A DNA stretch of 32,808 nt, from positions 1 to 32,808 of the forward strand of contig JANQYI010000007.1 of the NCBI GenBank assembly GCA_030728985.1, read 5' to 3'. A program made the translations under genes and the position numbers. The stretch comes from Burkholderiaceae bacterium (GTDB lineage Bacteria > Pseudomonadota > Gammaproteobacteria > Burkholderiales > Burkholderiaceae_B). Positions 8,815 through 18,436 of this stretch are shown here, in pieces (within the stretch, counting starts at the first letter, position 1; every line of letters begins with the position of its first letter). The notes under the pieces are model-generated. The model did no database searches, was not told the DNA's origin, and saw only the letters and a list, made by a program, of their open reading frames with translations.

Positions 8815-10263
8815 TTAAGAGTGATCGACTGCTTTGACCAAGTCTTCAATCACTTTCTTGGCATCGCCAAAAACCATCATGGTTTTGTCCATGTAAAACA
8901 GATCGTTATCCAGGCCGGCATAGCCTGAGGCCATAGAGCGCTTGTTCACGATAATGGTTTTAGCTTTGTAGGCCTCGAGGATTGGCATGCCAGCAATGGG
9001 TGACTTAGGGTCTGTTTTTGCGGCGGGATTCACCACATCATTGGCGCCCAGGACCAACACCACATCTGTTTGCGCAAATTCGCTGTTAATGTCTTCCATC
9101 TCGAACACTTGATCGTAGGGCACTTCGGCCTCGGCGAGCAGAACGTTCATATGGCCAGGCATACGTCCGGCCACAGGATGGATGGCGTACTTTACGATCA
9201 CACCGCGTTCGGTCAGTTTTTCAGCCAACTCTTTGAGTGCGTGCTGGGCTCGCGCGACAGCCAAACCATAGCCTGGCACGATGGTGACGGTTTCTGCGTT
9301 GGTCAACAGAAACGCGACATCATCGGAGCTGCCTGAGCGCACGGTGCGTTGCACGCCGTCGCCCGCGGCTGGACCCGCATCGGTCGCACCGCCAAAACCT
9401 CCCAAAATCACGTTAAAGAAGGACCGATTCATGGCCTTGCACATGATGTAGGACAAAATCGCACCCGAGGAGCCCACGAGAGAGCCTGCGATGATCAGCA
9501 TCGGGTTGTTGAGCGAAAAGCCAATACCTGCAGCGGCCCAGCCCGAGTAGCTGTTGAGCATCGACACCACCACGGGCATATCTGCGCCACCAATCGGGAT
9601 GATGATCAGTACGCCGAGGATAAAGGCGATGATCGTCAGGATCACAAAGGGCGTCCAGTCCTGCGTCAGCATGAACCAGATGCCGCAGCCGAGCATCACT
9701 AAGGCGAGGGCAAGGTTGACCATGTGCTGGCCAGCAAAAACAACCGGCGCGCCCTGGAAAAGGCGAAACTTGTATTTGCCGGAGAGCTTGCCGAAGGCAA
9801 TCACTGATCCTGAAAAGGTAATGGCACCGACAAACGTACCGATGAACAATTCAAGGCGATTGCCAAAAGGAATGGGGTCGCCTTTGGCGGCCACAATACT
9901 AAAGGCGTGCGGTTCGGCGACGATGGCGACGGCGATCGCGACAGCGGCCAGACCAATCATGCTGTGCATGAAGGCGACGAGCTCTGGCATCTTGGTCATT
10001 TCGACCCGCTTAGCCATGATGGTGCCCACTGAGCCGCCAATGAGCAGGCCCACCAAGACCCAAGCTAAACCAATGCCCGCCTGCGCTTCGCGCGAGAGGC
10101 TGACGATCAGCGCCGCAGTGGTCAACACAGCGATGACCATACCCGCCATGCCGAAGGCGTTGCCCAGTCGCGAGGTCGTGGGGTGAGATAAGCCCTTGAG
10201 CGCCTGGATGAAGCAAACCGAAGCGATCAGATAGAACAGGGTGACCACGTTAATAGAAATCAT
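8815..10263 (-). CDS. pntB: NAD(P) transhydrogenase subunit beta (PntB)
   Basis: This inner-membrane subunit of the proton-translocating transhydrogenase couples proton entry to NADP+ reduction by NADH. The N-terminal ~280 residues are hydrophobic domain II, including the conserved proton-pathway histidine in FMHSMIGLAAV (His100). The C-terminal domain III binds NADP(H), with VPGYGLAVA (331-337), HPVAGRMPGHMNVLLAEA, LGANDVVNPAA and KSPIAGMP. It has 482 residues against 462 in E. coli. The start overlaps the pntAB stop by 4 bases (ATGA), so translation is coupled. It is the last gene of its operon, and its stop touches the glcF stop. Confidence 0.97.
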   Translation of the reverse strand: MISINVVTLFYLIASVCFIQALKGLSHPTTSRLGNAFGMAGMVIAVLTTAALIVSLSREAQAGIGLAWVLVGLLIGGSVGTIMAKRVEMTKMPELVAFMHSMIGLAAVAIAVAIVAEPHAFSIVAAKGDPIPFGNRLELFIGTFVGAITFSGSVIAFGKLSGKYKFRLFQGAPVVFAGQHMVNLALALVMLGCGIWFMLTQDWTPFVILTIIAFILGVLIIIPIGGADMPVVVSMLNSYSGWAAAGIGFSLNNPMLIIAGSLVGSSGAILSYIMCKAMNRSFFNVILGGFGGATDAGPAAGDGVQRTVRSGSSDDVAFLLTNAETVTIVPGYGLAVARAQHALKELAEKLTERGVIVKYAIHPVAGRMPGHMNVLLAEAEVPYDQVFEMEDINSEFAQTDVVLVLGANDVVNPAAKTDPKSPIAGMPILEAYKAKTIIVNKRSMASGYAGLDNDLFYMDKTMMVFGDAKKVIEDLVKAVDHS

Positions 10264-10601
10264 GCGTGGCTCCCATTGTCCGATGCTTTGTCTTTAGCGG
10301 CTTTATCTTTGGGTGTTTTCTTTTTAAACATTTCGAGCATGCGCCGGGTGACCAGAAAACCACCAAAGACGTTGACCGCAGCGAGTGCAACCGCAAAAAC
10401 ACCCATGCCGCGAGCGAGTCCACCCTCGGTGAGGGCTGCGGCTAACATCGCGCCGACAATGACGATGGCCGAGATGGCGTTCGTGACCGCCATCAAGGGG
10501 GTGTGCAGAGCAGGTGTGACGTTCCAGACGACGTGGTAGCCGACATAGATCGCCAGCACGAAAATGATGAGATTCACCAGGGTGGGGCTAATGACTTCCA
10601 T
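10260..10601 (-). CDS. pntAB: NAD(P) transhydrogenase subunit alpha part 2 (PntAB)
   Basis: This small membrane subunit (113 residues) corresponds to the C-terminal transmembrane part of E. coli PntA. It shows LVNLIIFVLAIYVGYHVV, then the family signature HTPLMAVTNAISAIVIVGAM, then a third hydrophobic stretch and a lysine-rich cytoplasmic tail. The start at 10599-10601 forms TAATG with the pntAA stop (1-base overlap) and is preceded by an AAGGAAG ribosome binding site. An in-frame start further upstream would overlap pntAA by 43 bases and add a charged, non-family N-terminus. A split alpha subunit, as in Rhodospirillum rubrum, is common in proteobacteria. Confidence 0.95.
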   Translation of the reverse strand: MEVISPTLVNLIIFVLAIYVGYHVVWNVTPALHTPLMAVTNAISAIVIVGAMLAAALTEGGLARGMGVFAVALAAVNVFGGFLVTRRMLEMFKKKTPKDKAAKDKASDNGSHA

Positions 10602-11719
10602 TATTTCTTCCTTAAGTTTTTGCCGCCTTCGCAGACGAGGCAAGCTGCAACGATATCGTCATCACGCGCAATCGCCAGTTTGGCTTCCTTGTCGATGATG
10701 AGCTTGAGGAAGTCCAGCACGTTGCGGGCATATAGCGCAGAAGCATCGGTGGCGAGCATACCGGGCAGGTTGGTCAGGCCAACGAGTGCGACACCGTTTT
10801 CATAGACGACTAGACCCTTTTGAGAAAGAGGGCAGTTACCGCCTCGTTCTACCGCGAGGTCGACGATCACCGAGCCAGGCTTCATTGCGCGCACGGTGTC
10901 GGCTGAAATCAGCGTCGGGGCCGGGCGACCCGGGATGAGTGCCGTAGCTATCACGATGTCGGCTTGTTTGCAGCGCTCAGAGACGAGGACAGCCTGACGT
11001 TGCATCCAACTGGCGGGCATGGGGCGGGCATAGCCGCCCACGCCTTTGGCGATTTCACGCTCCTCATCAGTTTCGAACGGGACGTCGATGAATTTAGCAC
11101 CGAGAGATTCGACCTGTTCCTTGGCGGCAGGACGCACGTCGGAAGCCTCCACTACAGCGCCGAGACGCTTGGCCGTCGCGATCGCCTGTAAACCGGCTAC
11201 ACCCGTGCCTAAAATGACCACGCGCGCCGCTTTGACGGTACCCGCTGCCGTCATCATCATTGGGAACATGCGGCCGTAGTAATGCGCGCCAAGTAAGACG
11301 GCTTTGTAACCGGCTAGGTTGGCTTGCGAAGACAAAACGTCCAGGCTCTGCGCACGTGTCGTACGAGGCGCGGCCTCGAGGGCAAACGCGGTGATCCCTG
11401 CTTGCGCCATGGCATCGAGTCCCGCTTCGTCAAATGGATCGAGCATGCCGACCAGAGTGCTGCCTGCGGAGAGCGTGGTGAGTTCTGAGGCGCTCGGTGC
11501 ACGGACTTTAAGAATGAGCGGTGCTGCCAAGGCTTGCGAGGCATCAACGATTGTCGCGCCAGCCTGCTCATAGGCTAGATCGGTAAAGTGTGCAGCCAAG
11601 CCTGCGGCCTGTTCGACTAAGACTTCGTGTCCTGCGGCAACATATTTTTTGACCGTTTCCGGTGTCGCTGCCACACGTGTTTCGCTATCGCGAGTCTCGC
11701 GCGGAATTCCAATGCGCAT
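10601..11719 (-). CDS. pntAA: NAD(P) transhydrogenase subunit alpha part 1 (PntAA)
   Basis: This is the soluble NAD(H)-binding domain I of transhydrogenase, related to alanine dehydrogenase. Visible features are MRIGIPRET at the N-terminus, the loop around Gln132 (LSSQANLAGYKA) that contacts NADH, and the Rossmann motif GTGVAG at 171-176 followed by the acidic ASDVRP. The length is 372 residues against about 384 in R. rubrum. AGGGAGA lies just before the ATG as the ribosome binding site. It is the first gene of the pntAA-pntAB-pntB operon, so its promoter should lie in the 143-base divergent gap shared with mnmA; a TATAAC element on the minus strand there is a weak -10 candidate. Confidence 0.97.
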   Translation of the reverse strand: MRIGIPRETRDSETRVAATPETVKKYVAAGHEVLVEQAAGLAAHFTDLAYEQAGATIVDASQALAAPLILKVRAPSASELTTLSAGSTLVGMLDPFDEAGLDAMAQAGITAFALEAAPRTTRAQSLDVLSSQANLAGYKAVLLGAHYYGRMFPMMMTAAGTVKAARVVILGTGVAGLQAIATAKRLGAVVEASDVRPAAKEQVESLGAKFIDVPFETDEEREIAKGVGGYARPMPASWMQRQAVLVSERCKQADIVIATALIPGRPAPTLISADTVRAMKPGSVIVDLAVERGGNCPLSQKGLVVYENGVALVGLTNLPGMLATDASALYARNVLDFLKLIIDKEAKLAIARDDDIVAACLVCEGGKNLRKK

Positions 11720-11862
11720 CGAGCTCTCCCTGGATGTGATGTTGAATCGTAAGGTTATACACCACGTAGCGGGGTCAATGCCCGAGATTCAGTATGTTTT
11801 AGAGTGAACTTGGATCAATTCCTCCTGAGTTGTTGGTTCAGAGCGACTACAATTTAAAGATT
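11720..11862. promoter_or_regulatory. Divergent promoter region between pntAA and mnmA
   Basis: This 143-base gap must drive pntAA leftwards and mnmA rightwards. On the plus strand a TACAAT (11848-11853) makes a plausible -10 only 9 bases before the mnmA ATG, without a good -35. On the minus strand TATAAC sits about 35 bases before the pntAA start, with TTGACC upstream but only 13 bases away, which is too short. The assignments are low confidence, and no operator-like palindrome stands out. Confidence 0.3.
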
Positions 11863-12960
11863 ATGGAAACAGCAAAAAAACGCGTGGTCGTTGGCATGTC
11901 GGGAGGTGTGGACTCCTCGGTCACGGCATGGTTGCTCAAAGAGCAGGGCTACGAGGTCATCGGGCTGTTTATGAAGAATTGGGAAGACGATGATGACTCC
12001 GAGTACTGCTCGACCCGACAAGACTGGCTCGACGCGGCGAGCGTTGCCGATGTGGTGGGCGTGGATATTGAGGCTGTGAACTTTGCAGCAGAATACAAAG
12101 ACCGTGTTTTTGCCGATTTTTTGAGAGAGTATTCTGCGGGTCGCACCCCCAATCCTGATGTGCTTTGCAATGCTGAAATCAAATTCAAAGCTTTTCTTGA
12201 TCATGCGATGACGCTCGGAGCCGATCATATTGCAACCGGTCATTACGCGCGGGTTCGTCAGTCCGGTGGGGGTTTTGAACTACTCAAGGCCGTTGACCAT
12301 ACCAAGGACCAGAGCTATTTCTTGCACAGACTCAATCAAGCGCAACTCTCCCGCACGCTGTTTCCGTTGGGTGAAATCAATAAAACTGAGGTCAGGCGGA
12401 TCGCGCTTGAGCTTGGATTGCCGAATGCGACTAAAAAGGACTCTACGGGGATTTGCTTTATTGGTGAAAGACCTTTCAGAGAGTTTCTCAACCGATATTT
12501 ACCCACCCAGCCTGGTCCGATTTTGACGGAAAATGGAAGGCAGGTCGGCACGCATCATGGGCTATCGTTTTATACCTTAGGGCAGCGCAAGGGTTTGGGA
12601 ATCGGTGGCGTCAAGGGGTATCAGCACGAGGATGGAACGGGACCTGTCTGGTATGTGGCACGCAAGAATATGGCCCGCAATACGCTTTATGTGGTCGAAG
12701 GACATGATCATCCATGGCTGCTAAACGAAATGCTCGTCGCAGACCAGATAAGTTGGGTGAGTGGAGAGGCTCCAACCGCAGGTGCTTACGCAGCGAAAAC
12801 AAGATATCGTCAACAAGACGCTCCTTGTTCACTGATTGAGAGCAAAAAGGGAACTGAGTTTGAACTCAGATTCGAGCAGCCTCAGTGGGCGGTCACCCCC
12901 GGACAGTCAGCCGTTTTATATGACGGTGATGTCTGCCTTGGGGGAGGCATTATTGCTTAG
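11863..12960 (+). CDS. mnmA: tRNA-specific 2-thiouridylase MnmA
   Basis: MnmA activates U34 of tRNA(Glu/Lys/Gln) with ATP and thiolates it to 2-thiouridine using sulfur relayed from IscS/Tus proteins. The PP-loop SGGVDSS (13-19) and both catalytic cysteines, Cys102 in NPDVLCN and Cys198 in [12 protein letters not shown], are present. The C-terminal [11 protein letters not shown] block and the final beta domain are intact. It has 365 residues against 368 in E. coli. I chose ATG 11863 because [15 protein letters not shown] matches the family start; a GTG at 11830 would add 11 unrelated residues. No Shine-Dalgarno precedes the ATG. Its stop directly abuts the stop of the convergent GST gene. Confidence 0.96.
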   Translation: METAKKRVVVGMSGGVDSSVTAWLLKEQGYEVIGLFMKNWEDDDDSEYCSTRQDWLDAASVADVVGVDIEAVNFAAEYKDRVFADFLREYSAGRTPNPDVLCNAEIKFKAFLDHAMTLGADHIATGHYARVRQSGGGFELLKAVDHTKDQSYFLHRLNQAQLSRTLFPLGEINKTEVRRIALELGLPNATKKDSTGICFIGERPFREFLNRYLPTQPGPILTENGRQVGTHHGLSFYTLGQRKGLGIGGVKGYQHEDGTGPVWYVARKNMARNTLYVVEGHDHPWLLNEMLVADQISWVSGEAPTAGAYAAKTRYRQQDAPCSLIESKKGTEFELRFEQPQWAVTPGQSAVLYDGDVCLGGGIIA

Positions 12961-13572
12961 TTATGACTTTGGAGGTTCGGTGTCGAGAAAACTCTGACGC
13001 TGGCTAAGTTTTGCGTAGAGTCGCTCAAGATTCGGTGACTCCGCTCGCCAATCGATGTGTGGAAAGCGAAAATCCAGATATCCCAAAACACAGCCTACTG
13101 CAACATCCGCCAAACTAAAATTTATACCCATACAGAAACTTTTAGCCCCCAGATCGGCTTCCATGGCTTTGATCGCAGCATGAATTTTGTCGTACTGACG
13201 CTCAATCCATTCTGGGCTTTGTTGGGCTGCGGAGCGCTGCTGTTCCTTGACGATGATAATCGCAGCGTCGAGTGTGCCATCCGCTAACGCTTCCCAGCAC
13301 TTAGCTGCCGCGCGATCGCGTCCTGTTTTGGGGATAAGCTGACTAACAGGCGAGAGCGTATCCAAGTATTCGGCGATGACACGTGAGTCAAAGAGCCTGT
13401 TGTCATCTTCTATGATGAGGCATGGCACTTTGCCAAGTGGATTGAACTCTTGCATCACGGTATCTGGTGCCCAGACATTCTCGATTTGCATCTGGTAATC
13501 GAGTTTTTTTTCAGCCATGACGATGCGAACTTTGCGGACATAGGGGCTGGTGAGTGATGCGATGAGTTTCAT
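12961..13572 (-). CDS. Glutathione S-transferase, YibF-like
   Basis: This is a cytosolic GST-fold protein of 203 residues. The N-terminal thioredoxin-like domain shows the TSPYVRKVRI start (candidate active-site Ser9), FNPLGKVPCLI with the cis-proline, and the glutathione-binding DSRVIAEYLD. The C-terminal helical domain shows EALADGTLDAAI and LADVAVGCVLGYLDFR, and the protein ends DTEPPKS. The whole protein follows E. coli YibF, whose physiological substrate is not well defined, so the chemistry remains unknown. It is transcribed as a single gene towards mnmA with zero intergenic bases. Confidence 0.9.
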   Translation of the reverse strand: MKLIASLTSPYVRKVRIVMAEKKLDYQMQIENVWAPDTVMQEFNPLGKVPCLIIEDDNRLFDSRVIAEYLDTLSPVSQLIPKTGRDRAAAKCWEALADGTLDAAIIIVKEQQRSAAQQSPEWIERQYDKIHAAIKAMEADLGAKSFCMGINFSLADVAVGCVLGYLDFRFPHIDWRAESPNLERLYAKLSQRQSFLDTEPPKS

Positions 13573-15151
<1,579 letters not shown>

Positions 15152-15183
15152 TGGTCAATGTCATTTCCCAAAGGAGTACGCCC

Positions 15184-15642
15184 ATGAGAAAGCTGTCGAT
15201 ATTGTTAGTTTCCGGTGCTTTGCTGTCTCCGCTGTGGATGTCTTCGGCGAGCGCCCAGTTTGCTAAACCTGAGGATGCAATCAAATATCGCCAATCGGCA
15301 TTTGTCGTGATGGCGTCTCAGTTTGGACGCATGCAATCCACCGTTAAAGGACAAGTCCCTTATGACGCTGCTGCGATTAAAGCAAACGTCGCTCTGGTCA
15401 AGACCTTGTCAACCTTACCTTGGGGCGCCTTTGGCCCAGGCACGCAGGGTAAGAGTAACGCTAAACCAGAGGTTTGGTCTGATGCCGCTGGTTTCAAAGC
15501 GGCTCAAACTAAATTCGAAGGTGCCGTTGTCAAACTTTCTGCCGCGGCTGACTCTGGCGATTTAGACAAGCTACGTGCAGCGTTTGGCGATGTGGGCGCT
15601 AGTTGCAAAGCTTGTCATGACGCTTATCGCGTCAAGAAATAA
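15184..15642 (+). CDS. Cytochrome c' (class II cytochrome c), periplasmic
   Basis: This 152-residue periplasmic haem protein has a clear Sec signal peptide (hydrophobic core then SSASA, cleavage near residue 24) and a single C-terminal haem motif CKACH at 141-145 followed by DAYRVKK. A haem site at the very end on a four-helix bundle defines cytochrome c' (class II), whose members bind NO or other gases or relay electrons; the role here is not certain. AAGGAG (15171-15176) lies 7 bases before the ATG; a GTG further upstream lacks a signal peptide. A membrane cytochrome b561 gene, its usual partner in my recollection, lies nearby but on the opposite strand beyond pcaD. Confidence 0.9.
   Translation: MRKLSILLVSGALLSPLWMSSASAQFAKPEDAIKYRQSAFVVMASQFGRMQSTVKGQVPYDAAAIKANVALVKTLSTLPWGAFGPGTQGKSNAKPEVWSDAAGFKAAQTKFEGAVVKLSAAADSGDLDKLRAAFGDVGASCKACHDAYRVKK
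15618..15634. other. Perfect stem-loop at the cytochrome c'/pcaD overlap
   Basis: TGACGC (15618-15623) and GCGTCA (15629-15634) pair perfectly around a 5-base loop. The right arm contains the minus-strand stop codon of pcaD. No T-run follows on either strand. It may help separate the two converging transcripts, but this is speculative. Confidence 0.3.
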
Positions 15643-16405
15643 AAGGGTGCACCGCCGCCAGATATTCATTTGGGATCTCTGGTGGCGCGATGTGCGCGCT
15701 TGGCACCTTGATCATACGGGCGCCATTGATGCGGTCAACCAAGGCTTGTCCACGGGCCTCGGGTGTCGACAAGTCCATCTCCCCGACGACCACGAGTGTC
15801 GGGACTTGAATCCGCTCAAGACGCGGGTATAAATCCATATCACGAATGGCACCACAACACGCTGCATAGCCACTTGGGGCCTGCGATAACGCGATATTGC
15901 GGATGCGCTTTAGATTGACTGTATTTTGTGTCACAAAGTCTGGTGTGAAGAAACGACCGATGACTCCATCGATAATGGCCGCCATTCCGCCCGTTTTCAA
16001 TGCTGTGATCCGCTGATCCCAGATACCCGCATCAAACTCTGCGGCAGTATGACTCAGCACGAGCTTTTTCAGGCCGATAGGTTTGCGCGCTGCGAGTTCC
16101 ATGCCGATCATGCCGCCCAAGGAAATACCCCAGTAGGAGTACTGACTTAAGCGAGCCGCAGCGATCACGGCTTGGGCATCGTCGGCGAGCTGTTCGATCG
16201 AGTATGGGCCAGGGGGTATGTCAGAACCGCCGTGCCCCCGGGTGTCGAAGCGCACAACGTAGAAATGGCGCATGAGCGCCTCCAGCATTGGATCCCAAAG
16301 GGTAATGTCTGTCCCGAGTGAGTTGCCCAGCACCAGGGCAGGAAGTTGGGCGTCCCCATCGCCTCGCCAATAAATCCTGCAGTCACCGTTATTTAAAATC
16401 GGCAT
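15632..16405 (-). CDS. pcaD: 3-oxoadipate enol-lactonase (PcaD-like alpha/beta hydrolase)
   Basis: The enzyme hydrolyses 3-oxoadipate enol-lactone to 3-oxoadipate in the beta-ketoadipate branch of aromatic catabolism. It has an alpha/beta-hydrolase fold of 257 residues with nucleophile Ser95 in GISLGGM, Asp211 in VGEMDLSTP and His238 in SAHIAPPE. PcaD-specific stretches include LGNSLGTDITLWDP, RFDTRGHGGSD, PYSIEQLADD and GYAACCGAIRDMDL. No other pca genes are nearby, so this copy is orphaned and might have drifted to another lactone or ester. Its last 11 bases overlap the end of the convergent cytochrome c' gene. CGGGGAA precedes the ATG as ribosome binding site. The cytochrome b gene lies 79 bases upstream in the same direction. 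Confidence 0.82.
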   Translation of the reverse strand: MPILNNGDCRIYWRGDGDAQLPALVLGNSLGTDITLWDPMLEALMRHFYVVRFDTRGHGGSDIPPGPYSIEQLADDAQAVIAAARLSQYSYWGISLGGMIGMELAARKPIGLKKLVLSHTAAEFDAGIWDQRITALKTGGMAAIIDGVIGRFFTPDFVTQNTVNLKRIRNIALSQAPSGYAACCGAIRDMDLYPRLERIQVPTLVVVGEMDLSTPEARGQALVDRINGARMIKVPSAHIAPPEIPNEYLAAVHPFIS

Positions 16406-16484
16406 GTTGTTCCCCGGATCGTTTTTATATTTAGTGGATTGACCCAGTATTATTCCCTAAAAGCGGAAAATGAACGAGTCTTTC

Positions 16485-17204
16485 TCAGGTGAAGCTCGCA
16501 GGGGCATTAAATGCCAGATTGATGAGCCACCAAGCAAGCACCGTCAGCAGTGCAGCGAGAATGCATGCGCCGAGTCTCACGCGCCAGTCGTCCCGAGCGC
16601 TGTGCGTGCCTGCTGTGAGGGTGTGCTTAGGCACATCGCCCGTCACCATGGGTTTTACCAAGCCCTCGCCTCTGAAGCTGTAAAAAGCAATGGCGCCGAG
16701 ATGTAGGACGATGAGGGCATAGAGGACATACTCGCTCAGACGATGCAAGCGAGTGAATAAAGCAACGGTATCGTTACTGACAAACTGGGCGAGCGGACCT
16801 TGCGTCATCACGTCATCATTTGCAAAGAGTCCCGTTGAGCTTTGAAATAAAAAAAGACTCAGCATCGCAATGACGGACCATGCGCCCAAGGGATTATGAC
16901 CTGCGTGACGAGTACCTTTGCTGTCACGTAAATAGGCAAGTGTCTTGGCTGGCGAGCACAGAAACTGACTAAAGCGTGCATAGCGCGGCCCGATCAGACC
17001 CCAAATCACGCGAAAGAGCAGCAACACAAAACTCGCAATGCCAAATCTGACGTGCCAGTCCATCCAGGCGCCGCCTAGGTTAATCGTGACGAGCGCACCG
17101 GTGATGCTGATCGCCAGCAACCAGTGAAAGAGGCGTGTTGGTAAGTCCCAGATGCGCAGTGCGGGGATGACTTGTTGTGTTGGTCGTGAACGGAGGGAAG
17201 ACAT
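16485..17204 (-). CDS. Cytochrome b561-type membrane haem protein
   Basis: This is an integral membrane diheme cytochrome b of the bacterial b561/Ni-hydrogenase type (239 residues from ATG 17204; a GTG at 17210 is an alternative start). Hydrophobic segments appear at FHWLLAISITGALV, FGIASFVLLLFRVIWGLIG, VIAMLSLFLFQSSTG, YVLYALIVLHLGAI and ACILAALLTVLAWW. Candidate haem histidines sit in LFHWLL, DWHVRFG, RLHRL and VLHLG. Such proteins move electrons from the quinone pool to periplasmic c-type cytochromes, so the cytochrome c' at 15184-15642 is a plausible partner. It heads a two-gene minus-strand unit with pcaD. The substrate and partner are inferred. Confidence 0.88.
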   Translation of the reverse strand: MSSLRSRPTQQVIPALRIWDLPTRLFHWLLAISITGALVTINLGGAWMDWHVRFGIASFVLLLFRVIWGLIGPRYARFSQFLCSPAKTLAYLRDSKGTRHAGHNPLGAWSVIAMLSLFLFQSSTGLFANDDVMTQGPLAQFVSNDTVALFTRLHRLSEYVLYALIVLHLGAIAFYSFRGEGLVKPMVTGDVPKHTLTAGTHSARDDWRVRLGACILAALLTVLAWWLINLAFNAPASFT

Positions 17205-17360
17205 GCGCACTGGCCTAGGTTTATCTATGATTTAATTTATCACTCTTTTAGGCCAAGACAAGCAATGCTTTGCTTTAGGCAGTTGTCATCGAACTTAAAT
17301 AAAGTTAAGTTAAGCTGAGAGGCAAATAACAATAATCAAATTAAGAGAGTACGTCACGAT
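17205..17360. promoter_or_regulatory. Divergent regulatory region with inverted repeats before the ABC operon
   Basis: This AT-rich gap contains TGGCCTA (17211-17217) and its exact complement TAGGCCA (17249-17255) flanking 31 AT-rich bases, then a compact hairpin AAGCAA-tgct-TTGCTT (17260-17275). TTTAGGC occurs twice, at 17247-17253 and 17274-17280. These look like operator material for the divergent cytochrome b and ABC transporter units. A TTGTCA (17283-17288) is a possible -35, but no convincing -10 lies at the right distance. Confidence 0.35.
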
Positions 17361-18392
17361 ATGAATGCAGTTGAATTTGAGCAGGCCGGTAAAAACTGGG
17401 GGGCGACTGCCGCGCTACACCCGACTGATTTGCAACTGGAACAGGGGCAGTTTTCTGTTTTACTAGGGCCATCTGGCTGTGGAAAAACGACGACCTTGCG
17501 GTTGATCGCCGGCCTTGAAATGACAACTTCCGGACGCATCCATATCTTTGGTCGTGATGTCACGCAGGTGCAACCTGCACAGCGTGGTGTGTCGATGGTG
17601 TTTCAGAACTACGCACTCTTTCCACATCTATCGGTGGCTGAAAACGTAGTGTTTGGTTTAAAAGTCAGGCGCGTACCCAAGGCGGAAATCGCTGAACGTT
17701 TACGTAAAACACTCGATCTGTTGAGCTTGTCTCCATTGGCAGATCGCAAGCCTGGCGAATTGTCTGGTGGCCAGCAACAGCGCGTGGCACTCGCACGTGC
17801 TCTCGTGGCAGACAGCCAATTATGCTTAATGGATGAGCCGTTATCAAACCTTGATGCACAATTGCGTCAAGAGATGCGCGCCGAGTTACGTGCTTTGCAG
17901 CGCAAGCTCGGTCTGTCAGTGGTCTATGTGACGCATGATCAGACAGAAGCGATGAGCATGGCAGATCGTGTGATCTTGCTTAAAGGGGGACGTGTCGAGC
18001 AGGTGGCGACACCGACCGAAATTTATCAACGGCCCCGCACACTTTTTGCCGCGGAGTTTATTGGGAGTGCCCGCATGAACGTGCTGGAGCTTGAGGGCTC
18101 ACGCATTGCAGGCACAGACATTGTTTTACAAGCACCCGAAGGCGCCGTACGTGTGGGGATCCGACCTGAGGATGTCCGCTTGGGCGGCACACATCGCTTG
18201 CCATTGCTCAGAACCGACTTTACAGGTGCTGATCTGATGCTGCATGTGGGGGTGGGTTCTCAGGTGTTAGTTGTACGTGCAGAGGGTAAGCATGCGCGAG
18301 AGGTGCAGGGTGAGATCCTGTTGGGTTGGGAGCCGTCAAGTCTGCATTGGTTTGACCAGAGTGGATGTCGTATTGATGAAGTCGTTGAGTGA
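17361..18392 (+). CDS. ABC transporter ATP-binding protein, UgpC/MalK-like
   Basis: This is the ATPase of a CUT1-type importer (343 residues). The nucleotide-binding domain shows Walker A GPSGCGKTT (36-44), Q-loop VFQNYALFPH, signature LSGGQQQR (134-141), Walker B CLMDEP (155-160) and switch His192 in VTHDQTEAMSMADR. The C-terminal part has the TOBE/MalK-type extension, with QVATPTEIYQRP, EFIGSARMN and VGIRPEDVRLGG. It heads a five-gene unit with the binding protein, two permeases and a phosphodiesterase, which is the UgpB-A-E-C-Q gene set in a different order. The substrate is inferred to be a glycerol-phosphate-like or other small organic compound. Shine-Dalgarno complementarity before the ATG is weak (AGAGAG, 12 bases away). 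Confidence 0.92.
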   Translation: MNAVEFEQAGKNWGATAALHPTDLQLEQGQFSVLLGPSGCGKTTTLRLIAGLEMTTSGRIHIFGRDVTQVQPAQRGVSMVFQNYALFPHLSVAENVVFGLKVRRVPKAEIAERLRKTLDLLSLSPLADRKPGELSGGQQQRVALARALVADSQLCLMDEPLSNLDAQLRQEMRAELRALQRKLGLSVVYVTHDQTEAMSMADRVILLKGGRVEQVATPTEIYQRPRTLFAAEFIGSARMNVLELEGSRIAGTDIVLQAPEGAVRVGIRPEDVRLGGTHRLPLLRTDFTGADLMLHVGVGSQVLVVRAEGKHAREVQGEILLGWEPSSLHWFDQSGCRIDEVVE

Positions 18393-18436
18393 AACGTTAA
18401 CTTTTGAATGTTGACTAAACCGTAAAGGAGAAGTGC

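Noticed and set aside
9554-10186. 210-codon open frame on the plus strand inside pntB
   Set aside because: Antisense shadow of a conserved membrane protein gene; the composition (Met, Thr, Pro rich) is what reverse reading of hydrophobic codons gives.
11789-11826. AGGAGG followed by a short TTG-initiated nine-codon frame on the minus strand upstream of pntAA, a possible leader peptide
   Set aside because: The spacing from AGGAGG to TTG is only 2 bases, too short for initiation, and the tentative pntAA promoter lies downstream of it.
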